DNA of 64,000 bases from CBDDBX01 sp965225955 (GTDB lineage Bacteria; Acidobacteriota; Aminicenantia; UBA2199): assembly GCA_965225955.1 (NCBI GenBank), contig CBDDBX010000031.1, positions 11,498 through 75,497 of the forward strand, given 5' to 3'. The translations under genes were made by a program, and so were the position numbers. Below the pieces are notes generated by a model, which did no database searches, was not told the DNA's origin, and saw only the letters and a list, made by a program, of their open reading frames with translations. Positions within the stretch are counted from its first letter, which is position 1; each line of letters starts with the position of its first letter. This document shows, piece after piece, positions 7,330-15,061 of the stretch.

Positions 7330-9091
7330 TGTTTACTCCTGATTTTTTTATAGTACTTATTCCAAGTTCTTCAAGCTGACTGTCAGATACGTTGGATGGA
7401 GAGCCTGTAAGCATACATAGTGATGATGTGGTTTTGGGAAAGGCAATGACTTCTCTTATAGATTCTTCACCTGTAAGAAGCATTACGAGTCTGTCCAGTC
7501 CAAGAGCGATACCAAGATGTGGTGGTGCTCCATATTTTAAAGCTTCAAGGAAGAAGCCAAATTTTTCTTCTATCTCTTCTTCTGAAAGATTAAGTAGTCT
7601 GAATACTTTTTTCTGCATATCCAGTGTGTTTATTCTTCTGCTGCCACCACCGATCTCAACACCGTTGAGAACCAGGTCATAGGCAATTGATTTAACAGCA
7701 AGAGGATCTGTATCCAGAAGTTCCACATCTTCCGGTCTTGGGGCAGTAAAAGGGTGATGGTTGGAGTCATAACGATCTTCGTCGGGGTTGTAGAAGAATA
7801 GTGGGAAATCTGTAACCCAGAGGAACTCGAGTCTGTCGGGATTCCCTTCTGGTTTACCCAGATGGAGTCTCAGTTTACCTGCCAGAGGCAGAGCCTCTTC
7901 TCTTGCTCCTCCAATGAGGAATACAATCTCATCATCAGATATTGAGTTTGTTGCAAAGAACTCCTGAAGTTTGTCAGATTCGACTTTAATTGAAGATTTA
8001 TAGCCCTGATCTGCTTTTTTAACCCAGATAGCGCCTTTGCCACCAACATCCTGAATGTATTTGTTAACATTATCAAGAACTTTTCTTGAGTATTTTGCTG
8101 CTTCAGGAAGTACAAGTCCGAAAATTTCTCCACCATTGTTTATGATTCCGTCAAGAATCGCAGATCCAAATCCTTTGCAGGACTCAGTGAAGTTCTGAAT
8201 CTCAAGAGGAATACGGAGATCCGGTTTATCTGAGCCATATTTTGACATAGCCTCTTCGTAAGGCATCTGCCTGAAATTGGTTTCTATCTCAATTCCTTTA
8301 ACTCTGAATACCTCCTGAACCATGCCTTCAATCATTTCAAAGAGATCTTCTGCTTCACCAAAACTCATTTCAATGTCAACCTGAGTGAATTCCGGCTGTC
8401 TGTCTGCTCTGAGATCTTCATCTCTGAAACATTTAACAATCTGGAAATATCTCTCAAACCCGGAAACCATCAGTAACTGCTTGAAGAGCTGTGGAGACTG
8501 TGGAAGAGCAAAATATCTTCCTTTATAAACTCTTGAAGGAACAAGATAGTCTCTGGCTCCTTCGGGTGTTGCTTTAGTAAGCATGGGAGTCTCAAGGTTC
8601 ATGAAGCCAAATTTGTTCAGATATTCTCTGATTTTAAAGTCTACTTCACTTCTGATGCGGAAATTTTCCTGCATCTTCTCATTTCTGAGATCTATATATC
8701 TGTATTTGAATCTGAGTTCTTCAGAAACATCTCTGTTCTTTTCGGGATAGAACGGAGGTACTTCTGATTCAACCAGAACTCTTATTGATTCAGCAACAAT
8801 TTCAATTTTACCTGTAAAGATATCTTTGTTAGGGTTAGATCTTTCAACAACCTTACCGCTGATTTCCAGAACATGCTCTCTTCCGATTTTTTTTACAAGA
8901 TCTGTGTCGGAAAAGTTCTCGTTAATAACAGCCTGTACGATTCCTTCCCTGTCTCTGAGATCGATAAAGGTCAGGCCTCCCAGTTCTCTTATTTTGTTAA
9001 CCCATCCATAGACAGTTACTTCCTGCCCTGTAAATTCTTCGTTTATTCTGCCACAATAGTGTTCTCTTTTCAGATGTTCTCTTTGAGCCAT
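7322..9091 (-). CDS. aspS: Aspartyl-tRNA synthetase
   Basis: 589 residues, the bacterial type with the GAD insertion. Attaches Asp to tRNA. Order: N-terminal OB-fold anticodon-binding domain (VYGWVNKIRELGG, residues ~1-105), class II core with motif 2 (FRDEDLRADRQPEFTQVD near residue 218), GAD domain (~residues 280-410), and motif 3 GLALGLDRLVM-type (GIALGLDRLVMLL near residue 530). GAGGA is spaced 8 bases before the ATG, which lies inside the 3' end of hisS (22-base overlap). As AsnS is also encoded here, this enzyme may be discriminating, but that cannot be decided from motifs I can read. Confidence 0.97.
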   Translation of the reverse strand: MAQREHLKREHYCGRINEEFTGQEVTVYGWVNKIRELGGLTFIDLRDREGIVQAVINENFSDTDLVKKIGREHVLEISGKVVERSNPNKDIFTGKIEIVAESIRVLVESEVPPFYPEKNRDVSEELRFKYRYIDLRNEKMQENFRIRSEVDFKIREYLNKFGFMNLETPMLTKATPEGARDYLVPSRVYKGRYFALPQSPQLFKQLLMVSGFERYFQIVKCFRDEDLRADRQPEFTQVDIEMSFGEAEDLFEMIEGMVQEVFRVKGIEIETNFRQMPYEEAMSKYGSDKPDLRIPLEIQNFTESCKGFGSAILDGIINNGGEIFGLVLPEAAKYSRKVLDNVNKYIQDVGGKGAIWVKKADQGYKSSIKVESDKLQEFFATNSISDDEIVFLIGGAREEALPLAGKLRLHLGKPEGNPDRLEFLWVTDFPLFFYNPDEDRYDSNHHPFTAPRPEDVELLDTDPLAVKSIAYDLVLNGVEIGGGSRRINTLDMQKKVFRLLNLSEEEIEEKFGFFLEALKYGAPPHLGIALGLDRLVMLLTGEESIREVIAFPKTTSSLCMLTGSPSNVSDSQLEELGISTIKKSGVNNE

Positions 9092-10320
9092 TTGATTAAT
9101 TCCTCACGTTTAATTTTTTCCTGAACGGATTTTTCCATATTTTTAACCGAAACAACTCCGGCAGCCAGTTCATCTCCCCCTATAACAAGGGTGTAGCCGG
9201 CATTTATCTTATCACTCTTCTTAAACTGCTTCTGCATGTTTTTGCCTTTATAATCCATAAAAGCTTTTATACCTGACATCCACAGCTCTTTGATGAGTTT
9301 TACAGCTTCATCTTTGAGCTCTCTGTTCTGGAAGGCTACAAAAACAGGCTGTTCTGAAGAGACTTCGGTTTCTTCCAGATGGAGTAGTATTCTTTCCACA
9401 CCAGCGGCAAAACCTATACCCGGAACATCAGGACCTCCCAGATCTTTAATAAGGTCGTTGTATCTTCCACCTCCGAGGAGAGCATTCTGTGCTCCCAGCT
9501 TACCTGAAGTAATCTCAAAAGCGGTTTTTGTATAGTAATCAAGTCCTCTTACAAGAGTAGAGTCAACAGTGTAATCAACTTCCAGAAGGTCAAGAGATCT
9601 TTTAAATTCAGTGAAGTGAGTGTCACACTCTCCACAAAGATTATCTGTTATTACAGGAAGTTCAGAGGCAACCTCGTTACATCCCGGAACTTTACAGTCA
9701 AAAATTCTGAGAGGATTTGTGCTGATTTTTCTTTTACAGTCAGAGCAGAGACGCTCTTCTCTTTCGGCTGCAGCTTCAGAAAGTATCCTGAGGAATCCCG
9801 GACGGCATTCGCGACAGCCAACAGAGTTGACCAGCAGATTGACATCAGGTATACCCAGATCTTTAAGAAAACTCCAGGATGCAAAAACAACTTCTGCATC
9901 AACTTCCGGGGTATCGTCACCAAGAACTTCAATTCCAAACTGGTGGAACTGGCGGTAACGCCCTTTCTGAGGTTTGTCGTATCTGAACATTGGGCCAAAA
10001 TAGAAGAGTTTTAGTGGAAAGAGTTTGTCAAAAAGGTTGTGCTCAATTGCTGCTCTTACAACTGATGCTGTGTTTTCAGGGCGAAGTGTCAGGTTTCTGC
10101 CCTTTTTATCTTCAAAGGTGTACATCTCTTTCTGTACAACCTCTGTTTCGCTTCCTATTCCTCTCAGGAAAAGTTCGCTATGCTCGAAAACCGGAGTTCT
10201 TATTTCTGAATAGAGAAATCTGCCGAAAAATTCTCTCACCCGGTCTCCAATATATTGCCATTTTTCGATTTCCGGCAGAAAAATATCTTTTGTTCCTTTT
10301 GGAGCTTTGACGTTAGCCAT
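9070..10320 (-). CDS. hisS: Histidyl-tRNA synthetase
   Basis: 416 residues from the chosen ATG at 10320, which has GAGG six bases upstream and gives the canonical N-terminus MANVKAPKGTKDIF; an upstream in-frame ATG at 10353 would overlap the HIT gene and lacks support. Class II core motifs: LTLRPENTASVVRA (near 75), RQFHQFGIEVLG (near 120), and the histidine signature LVRGLDYYTKTAFE (near 255). The C-terminal anticodon domain begins around residue 320. A zinc-like cysteine set (CRECRP, CSDCKRK, CGECD) lies in the insertion. HisS-AspS adjacency is common in bacteria. Confidence 0.96.
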   Translation of the reverse strand: MANVKAPKGTKDIFLPEIEKWQYIGDRVREFFGRFLYSEIRTPVFEHSELFLRGIGSETEVVQKEMYTFEDKKGRNLTLRPENTASVVRAAIEHNLFDKLFPLKLFYFGPMFRYDKPQKGRYRQFHQFGIEVLGDDTPEVDAEVVFASWSFLKDLGIPDVNLLVNSVGCRECRPGFLRILSEAAAEREERLCSDCKRKISTNPLRIFDCKVPGCNEVASELPVITDNLCGECDTHFTEFKRSLDLLEVDYTVDSTLVRGLDYYTKTAFEITSGKLGAQNALLGGGRYNDLIKDLGGPDVPGIGFAAGVERILLHLEETEVSSEQPVFVAFQNRELKDEAVKLIKELWMSGIKAFMDYKGKNMQKQFKKSDKINAGYTLVIGGDELAAGVVSVKNMEKSVQEKIKREELIKWLKENI

Positions 10321-10333
10321 AGTTACCTCGCGG

Positions 10334-10816
10334 TTATTTTGAAAAGTCTTCAATGAGAAGATCGTAAATGCTTTTTAAATCTGAAGAAAGAACCCTGGTA
10401 TTACCTGTTATATCCATGAAGTTTGAATCCCCTTTCCAGCGGGGGACTATATGCATATGGAAGTGACTCTCAATACCAGCCCCTGCAGCAGCACCGACAT
10501 TTGCCCCTATATTAAAGCCCTGAGGAGAAAATCTGCTTTTTAAGATTTCTATAGAGCGATTAATAAGGGCCCACATCTCCCCTGCACTGTCTGAAGGGAG
10601 TTTACCGGGTTCATCTACGTGATTCCAGGGCACCACCATGAGGTGCCCTGTAGTATATGGATATTTATTTAAAATCACAAAATAATGATCCCCTCTGAAA
10701 AGTACCAGCGAATCAAATCCGCTCTTTTCAGAGGCATCACAAAATACACAGCTTTCATTACTGCACCTGTTGCGGGAAACAAACTTCCAGCGCCAGGGTG
10801 CCTGCAGTAATTTCAT
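10334..10816 (-). CDS. HIT family hydrolase/Ap4A phosphorylase-like protein
   Basis: 160 residues. The histidine triad is clear: SHFHMHIVPRW near residue 118 (H-x-H-x-H). An N-terminal CSNESCVFC suggests a structural metal site as in some HIT proteins. The NIGANVGAAAGAG stretch before the triad resembles the Ap4A phosphorylase-like branch. Such enzymes cleave or phosphorolyse nucleotide-phosphate bonds (for example Ap4A, a by-product of aminoacyl-tRNA synthetases), so the place between rpsA and hisS/aspS makes sense. The exact substrate is an inference. Confidence 0.88.
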   Translation of the reverse strand: MKLLQAPWRWKFVSRNRCSNESCVFCDASEKSGFDSLVLFRGDHYFVILNKYPYTTGHLMVVPWNHVDEPGKLPSDSAGEMWALINRSIEILKSRFSPQGFNIGANVGAAAGAGIESHFHMHIVPRWKGDSNFMDITGNTRVLSSDLKSIYDLLIEDFSK

Positions 10817-10819
10817 TGT

Positions 10820-12535
10820 CTATTTATTGTTATCGATTGCACTCTGGAAAAGATCACCAATTGTGGTAACCGTTTCATTTGTTGAGGTTGCGTATTTTTC
10901 GATCTCTTCTCTCTCTTTCTTTCTGCCAACGGCTTTAAAGCTGAGATATACTCTCTTCTTATCTGAGTATACGTTCATAATGAGAGCTTCTCTCTTTTCG
11001 CCACTCTTAACATGCTCTTCGATGTTTTCTGCGTCAATTCTCTCTTCAGAAATTTCTGAGAGTTTAACAAAACCTTCAATACTCTTGCTTACTTCAACGC
11101 TTACACCCTTATCGCTAACGCGTTTTACTGCAACTTCAATAATGTCGCCAGGTCTGTGAGCTGAGAAGAACTCATTCCACTCTTTATCAGTAAGCTGTTT
11201 AAGACCAAGTCTTACTTTGTAATTCTGATCAAGTTCATCACTGATGATCATTGCATCGATAGTTTCGCCTTCTTTCAGATACTCTTTAGGAGAATCAATT
11301 CTGAAATACATGATATCAGAAATTTTGATAACACCTTCGATGTTCTTTTCTATCTCTACAAAAACTCTTGCATTGAGGATTTTCTTAACTTTAACTTTGA
11401 TAATGTCGCCGACATTATGCTCTTTTATAAATCTTTCTTCAGGTCTTAGTTCAAGCTGTTTAAGACCAAGTTTGATTTTTCTCTCTTCTTCATTCAGTTC
11501 GATTACCTGAACCCAGAGTTCATCGCCTACAGCAACGTACTCATCAACTTTCTGAGGTTTACCTTCCCATGTAAGGTCGGAAATGTGGAGAAGACCTTCT
11601 ACACCCTCTTCCAGTTCAATGAATGCGCCAAATTCAACAAGTTTTGTTACTCTGGCAACAAGTTTATGACCTACCGGATATTTTGAACCGATTGTCATCC
11701 ATGGATCTTCTGTTTTCTGTTTGATTCCCAGAGAAATTTTCTGTTTTTCCTGATCAATTGCGAGAATCTTTACTTCAATTTCTTCGCCTTTTTTCAGTTT
11801 TTCTCTTGGATGACCAATTCTGCCATAAGAGATGTTTTCTCTGTGTACCAGTCCGTCAATACCACCGATATTAACGAATGCACCGTAATCCATGATTGAA
11901 GAAACAGTACCTTTTACAATTTCTCCTTCTTTGAGATGTTCGAAAACTTCTTTAAGTTTTGAATCTCTCTCTTCTTCCATAAGAACTCTTCTTGAAACGA
12001 CACCGCTCTTGTCTTTGTTGTTAAGGCGTGTGATTCTGAATTCCAGTTCCTGACCAAGGAATGATTCAGGGTTTTTAACTCTTCTGATATCAACCTGGCT
12101 CATTGGAAGGAACATTTCTGCTCCCATGTCAACTGAGAAACCTTTGTTCTCGCCAACAACTTTCATAACTCTGCCTTTTACAGGTGTGCCTGCTTCAAAA
12201 GCTTTCTGAATATCCATCCAGCCTTTTCTTTTATCAAGCTCTTTTTTTGATACTGCAATGTAACCCTGTTTTCTGTTTACATTTTTGCAGATAACAGTTA
12301 TTGCATCGCCAATTTTGTACTGGAGTTCACCATCCCAGTTTTCAATTTCAGATCTATCAAGGACACCTTCAGTTTTCCGTCCTATATCGATGACTACTCT
12401 ATCATTAAGTATTTCTACGATGTGGCCTTCTACTGGTGCGTCAAAATTGACAGTTTTGAGATCATACTCTTTCATCAATTCTGAAAATTCATCACCATTG
12501 CTGGCTGTGTTTGTGATTTCTTTAGGATCATCCAT
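10820..12535 (-). CDS. rpsA: 30S ribosomal protein S1
   Basis: 571 residues with six S1 OB-fold repeats: starting approximately at residues 35, 115, 205, 290, 380 and 465. The third and fourth are the most canonical (MDYGAFVNIGGIDGLVH and VEFGAFIELEEGVEGLLHISD). The protein brings mRNA to the 30S subunit. GAAGGAGA precedes its ATG, which lies within the 3' end of ispH (8-base overlap). Linkage or fusion of ispH and S1 is known in several bacterial lineages, notably clostridia. The third repeat's linker to the following domains is long, as usual. Confidence 0.95.
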   Translation of the reverse strand: MDDPKEITNTASNGDEFSELMKEYDLKTVNFDAPVEGHIVEILNDRVVIDIGRKTEGVLDRSEIENWDGELQYKIGDAITVICKNVNRKQGYIAVSKKELDKRKGWMDIQKAFEAGTPVKGRVMKVVGENKGFSVDMGAEMFLPMSQVDIRRVKNPESFLGQELEFRITRLNNKDKSGVVSRRVLMEEERDSKLKEVFEHLKEGEIVKGTVSSIMDYGAFVNIGGIDGLVHRENISYGRIGHPREKLKKGEEIEVKILAIDQEKQKISLGIKQKTEDPWMTIGSKYPVGHKLVARVTKLVEFGAFIELEEGVEGLLHISDLTWEGKPQKVDEYVAVGDELWVQVIELNEEERKIKLGLKQLELRPEERFIKEHNVGDIIKVKVKKILNARVFVEIEKNIEGVIKISDIMYFRIDSPKEYLKEGETIDAMIISDELDQNYKVRLGLKQLTDKEWNEFFSAHRPGDIIEVAVKRVSDKGVSVEVSKSIEGFVKLSEISEERIDAENIEEHVKSGEKREALIMNVYSDKKRVYLSFKAVGRKKEREEIEKYATSTNETVTTIGDLFQSAIDNNK

Positions 12536-13391
12536 TTTTTTCTCCTTCTCGACAATTTATACTTTCAATATAACTCTTTACTTTATCAATCTCTTCAGGC
12601 GGAGTTGAAGCTCCTCCGGTTACTCCTACAGATTGTAGTGAACCTGGAAAATCTTTTCTCTGCTGAAGTTCTTCAACGCCGGTTACGTGGAATGTGTTGC
12701 TGTTCAGAGCAGTTGCTATTTCAAACAGTTTTCTGGTATTTGATGAGTTTTTACCACCAACCACAACAACTCCGTCAACTTCCACTGCCAGATTTCTTAT
12801 GGCTTCCTGTCGTATTCTGGTGGCATCACAGATTGTGTTGTATACCTCAAGTATATCTGTGCGATCAACAAGAATACCCAGGATTTCCTTGAAAAAAGAG
12901 GAGTTGAGAGTTGTCTGTGCAACTACAGCTACATGCTTTTTAAGGTTTACCAGCTGTGCTTCTTCCACGGTGTTTATAACGGTTACATCCTGAGCGTAAC
13001 TTATTGCGCCTACAATTTCAGGATGATCAGGGTTGCCAACGACCAGAACCGGTATCTTTCTTTCATCAAGTTCCTGAACAATTACATGCAGCTTCTTTAC
13101 GATCGGACAGGTTGTATCCAGTATCTGACAGTTATCTGATTTCAGGGATAGTTCTGTCTCTTTTGGTATTCCGTGGGTACGAATCACCAATGTTCTGGAT
13201 TTGTCGTGATTTTCAAGGCTTTCAATAGTTTCGATCCCCTTTTCCTTAAGGTCTTCAAGAACTGTCGGGTTATGTATCAGTTCACCAAGAACCTGAATGT
13301 CGGAACCCTTTTCTGCTTCCTTAAAAATAATTTTCAATGCCCGTGTGACACCGAAACAGAATCCTGCCTTTTTTGCTGCAATACATTTCAT
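12528..13391 (-). CDS. ispH: 4-hydroxy-3-methylbut-2-enyl diphosphate reductase
   Basis: 287 residues. Last step of the MEP isoprenoid pathway, producing IPP and DMAPP, with a [4Fe-4S] cluster. The three cluster cysteines are seen in AGFCFGVTRAL (residue ~12), DTTCPIVKK (~95) and TICDATRIRQEA (~190); the VIRTHGIPKE histidine and the VVGGKNSSNT and GVTGGASTP loops are also present. First gene of a seven-gene leftward operon. The canonical IspH domain ends just before the stop, so this is not the IspH-S1 fusion but a separate, overlapping gene. Confidence 0.97.
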   Translation of the reverse strand: MKCIAAKKAGFCFGVTRALKIIFKEAEKGSDIQVLGELIHNPTVLEDLKEKGIETIESLENHDKSRTLVIRTHGIPKETELSLKSDNCQILDTTCPIVKKLHVIVQELDERKIPVLVVGNPDHPEIVGAISYAQDVTVINTVEEAQLVNLKKHVAVVAQTTLNSSFFKEILGILVDRTDILEVYNTICDATRIRQEAIRNLAVEVDGVVVVGGKNSSNTRKLFEIATALNSNTFHVTGVEELQQRKDFPGSLQSVGVTGGASTPPEEIDKVKSYIESINCREGEKNG

Positions 13392-13426
13392 TACGATATA
13401 TAGAACTCTCTTGAAATAGAAGTTAT

Positions 13427-13453
13427 ATTATAATATTTCATCAGCTTTGTCAA
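13427..13453 (-). promoter_or_regulatory. Promoter of the ispH-rpsA-hisS-aspS operon
   Basis: On the minus strand TTGACA (13448-13453) is followed after 15 bp by TATAAT (13427-13432); an overlapping TAATAT gives a 17-bp spacing. The ispH ATG lies about 36 bases beyond. It is the only evident promoter for the seven-gene operon, whose other junctions overlap or nearly touch. Confidence 0.65.
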
Positions 13454-13494
13454 ACCTGGAAACCCTCTGTATGAATTGTGCTTTTTTTAATGGA

Positions 13495-13523
13495 TTGACA
13501 TATAACGATGGAAATATTAAGAT
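13495..13523 (+). promoter_or_regulatory. Promoter of the YbhN-like gene, near-leaderless
   Basis: TTGACA at 13495-13500, 17 bp, TAAGAT at 13518-13523. Predicted transcription start is about 13530, two bases before the ATG at 13532. This supports the later start codon and would make the mRNA leaderless or nearly so. The -10 match is 4 of 6. Confidence 0.45.
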
Positions 13524-13531
13524 TTACTGGA

Positions 13532-14551
13532 ATGAGATATCTTAAAGCAGCGCTGTTACTGTTAATGATTGCAGGTTTTTTTTACATAGCCTTTCATGAT
13601 GTGGATTTCTCCAAAGCTTTTGGAGCACTTGAAAAGGTTAGTCTTATCTATCCGGCAATTTTCATTGTAGCCTCATATATTCAGATGTACATCAGAGGAT
13701 ACAGGTGGCGAATTCTCATCGATCCTACTGGGAAGAGTGTTTCCCTGCATACTATGTTCAGTATCACGTCAATAGGCTTTTTTCTGAACTTTCTGCCGGG
13801 CAAAGTGGGAGAAGCTGCCCGGGGCATTCTTGTGGCTCAGAAAAGTGATAAAGACAATAGCGCCGGCCTTGCTTCAGTATTTCTGGAAAGACTGATTGAT
13901 ATACTTGTTGTTGTTGTAATTTTTCTTGTTTCAATACAGTTTGTTGAATCTGAAAAGCTTACATTCCTGATCAAAATCAAGAGTTATGCTATGCTGGCCT
14001 TACCACTTATCTTTCTTGTTTTCCTTATGTTCTGGCTTATAAATTTTGAGCCGGTAACAAGGAAGCTTTTTATGCTGCTGGATAAACTATCTATTGTAGT
14101 ACCTGAGAAGTTCAGAGCAAAACTTCTTGATTTTACAAAGAACTTTATTGTGAGTCTCAAAATAGATCTGGGATTTACTGGCTTTCTGAAACTGTTTTTC
14201 TCATCTTTCATTGTATGGCTCTTCTATGTGCCGATATACTGGATGTTTTTACACGGTTTCAATGTCAATGTAAGTCTGGTGGAGATTATCCCGTTTTTTG
14301 CAATAATACTCTTTTTTGCAGCTATACCCACGCCGGGAATGGCAGGTAGTCTGGATGCGGGAGTAAAAATGGCGCTTGTGGGACTTTTTCCTGATATGGT
14401 AACTACAGATGTAGCCGGAGCGTTTGCTATTCTTTTCAGAATAGCTATTATGTTTACATTAATAAGTGCAGGGTTGTATGGAATCTGGCAACAGAAGTTG
14501 TCTTTCAAGATGTTGACTTCATTCCGGGAGAAGAAAAATGAGATGTCCTGA
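13532..14551 (+). CDS. YbhN/lysylphosphatidylglycerol synthase-type membrane protein (UPF0104)
   Basis: 339 residues from ATG 13532; an in-frame ATG at 13508 would add eight residues but falls between the promoter boxes. About eight hydrophobic helices. Typical family segments are YIQMYIRGYRWRIL near residue 52, SITSIGFFLNFLPGKVGEAARG near residue 78, and PTPGMAGSLDAG near residue 270. This is the flippase-like domain also found at the N-terminus of MprF, without the catalytic synthase domain, so lipid movement or glycolipid processing is more likely than aminoacyl transfer. Overlaps nrdR by 14 bases. Confidence 0.8.
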   Translation: MRYLKAALLLLMIAGFFYIAFHDVDFSKAFGALEKVSLIYPAIFIVASYIQMYIRGYRWRILIDPTGKSVSLHTMFSITSIGFFLNFLPGKVGEAARGILVAQKSDKDNSAGLASVFLERLIDILVVVVIFLVSIQFVESEKLTFLIKIKSYAMLALPLIFLVFLMFWLINFEPVTRKLFMLLDKLSIVVPEKFRAKLLDFTKNFIVSLKIDLGFTGFLKLFFSSFIVWLFYVPIYWMFLHGFNVNVSLVEIIPFFAIILFFAAIPTPGMAGSLDAGVKMALVGLFPDMVTTDVAGAFAILFRIAIMFTLISAGLYGIWQQKLSFKMLTSFREKKNEMS

Positions 14552-14990
14552 TTGTGGATATACAGATGATAAGGTTGTAGAAACCAGAGAAAGTAAAGAG
14601 AACGATTATATAAGACGTCGCAGGGAATGTCTTAATTGTGGTAAAAGATTTACGACTTATGAAAAAACCGAGCAGATCCCTCTTCTTGTTGTGAAGAAAG
14701 ATGGAAGACGGGAAGAGTTTGATATAGATAAAATCCGAAAAGGTCTCTACAGAGCTCTTGAAAAGAGACCTATCTCTTCAAAACAGATAGAACAGATAGC
14801 TTTCCAGGTGGAGGAGCTTGTTTCGGGTTCTGAAAAAGAGATGTCAACAAATAAGATTGGTGAGATCATAATGGAGAAGCTTAAGCAGACCGATAAAGTT
14901 GCATATATAAGATTTGCTTCTGTTTATCTGGATTTCAAAAGTCTTGAAGAGTTTCATAAAGAGCTCAATAAACTGTTGTCCAAAGAGTAA
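14538..14990 (+). CDS. nrdR: Transcriptional repressor NrdR
   Basis: 150 residues, exact family length. The N-terminal zinc ribbon has CPDCGYTDDKVVETR (residues 3-6) and CLNCGKRFTTYE (near 31-34). An ATP-cone follows (VVKKDGRREEFDIDKIRKGL, from residue 52). NrdR senses ATP/dATP and represses ribonucleotide reductase genes. No RNR gene is in the window, so its targets lie elsewhere. It overlaps the upstream membrane-protein gene by 14 bases. Confidence 0.97.
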   Translation: MRCPDCGYTDDKVVETRESKENDYIRRRRECLNCGKRFTTYEKTEQIPLLVVKKDGRREEFDIDKIRKGLYRALEKRPISSKQIEQIAFQVEELVSGSEKEMSTNKIGEIIMEKLKQTDKVAYIRFASVYLDFKSLEEFHKELNKLLSKE

Positions 14991-15061
14991 AATTCTGACA
15001 GTATAAATATAGAATACCTGACTGATCTACATTATAATTTAAGTTAACCAAGGAAAAGAAT

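Noticed and set aside
9616..10014. Plus-strand frames of 100-130 codons inside hisS
   Set aside because: Antisense shadows of a conserved synthetase; no start signals.
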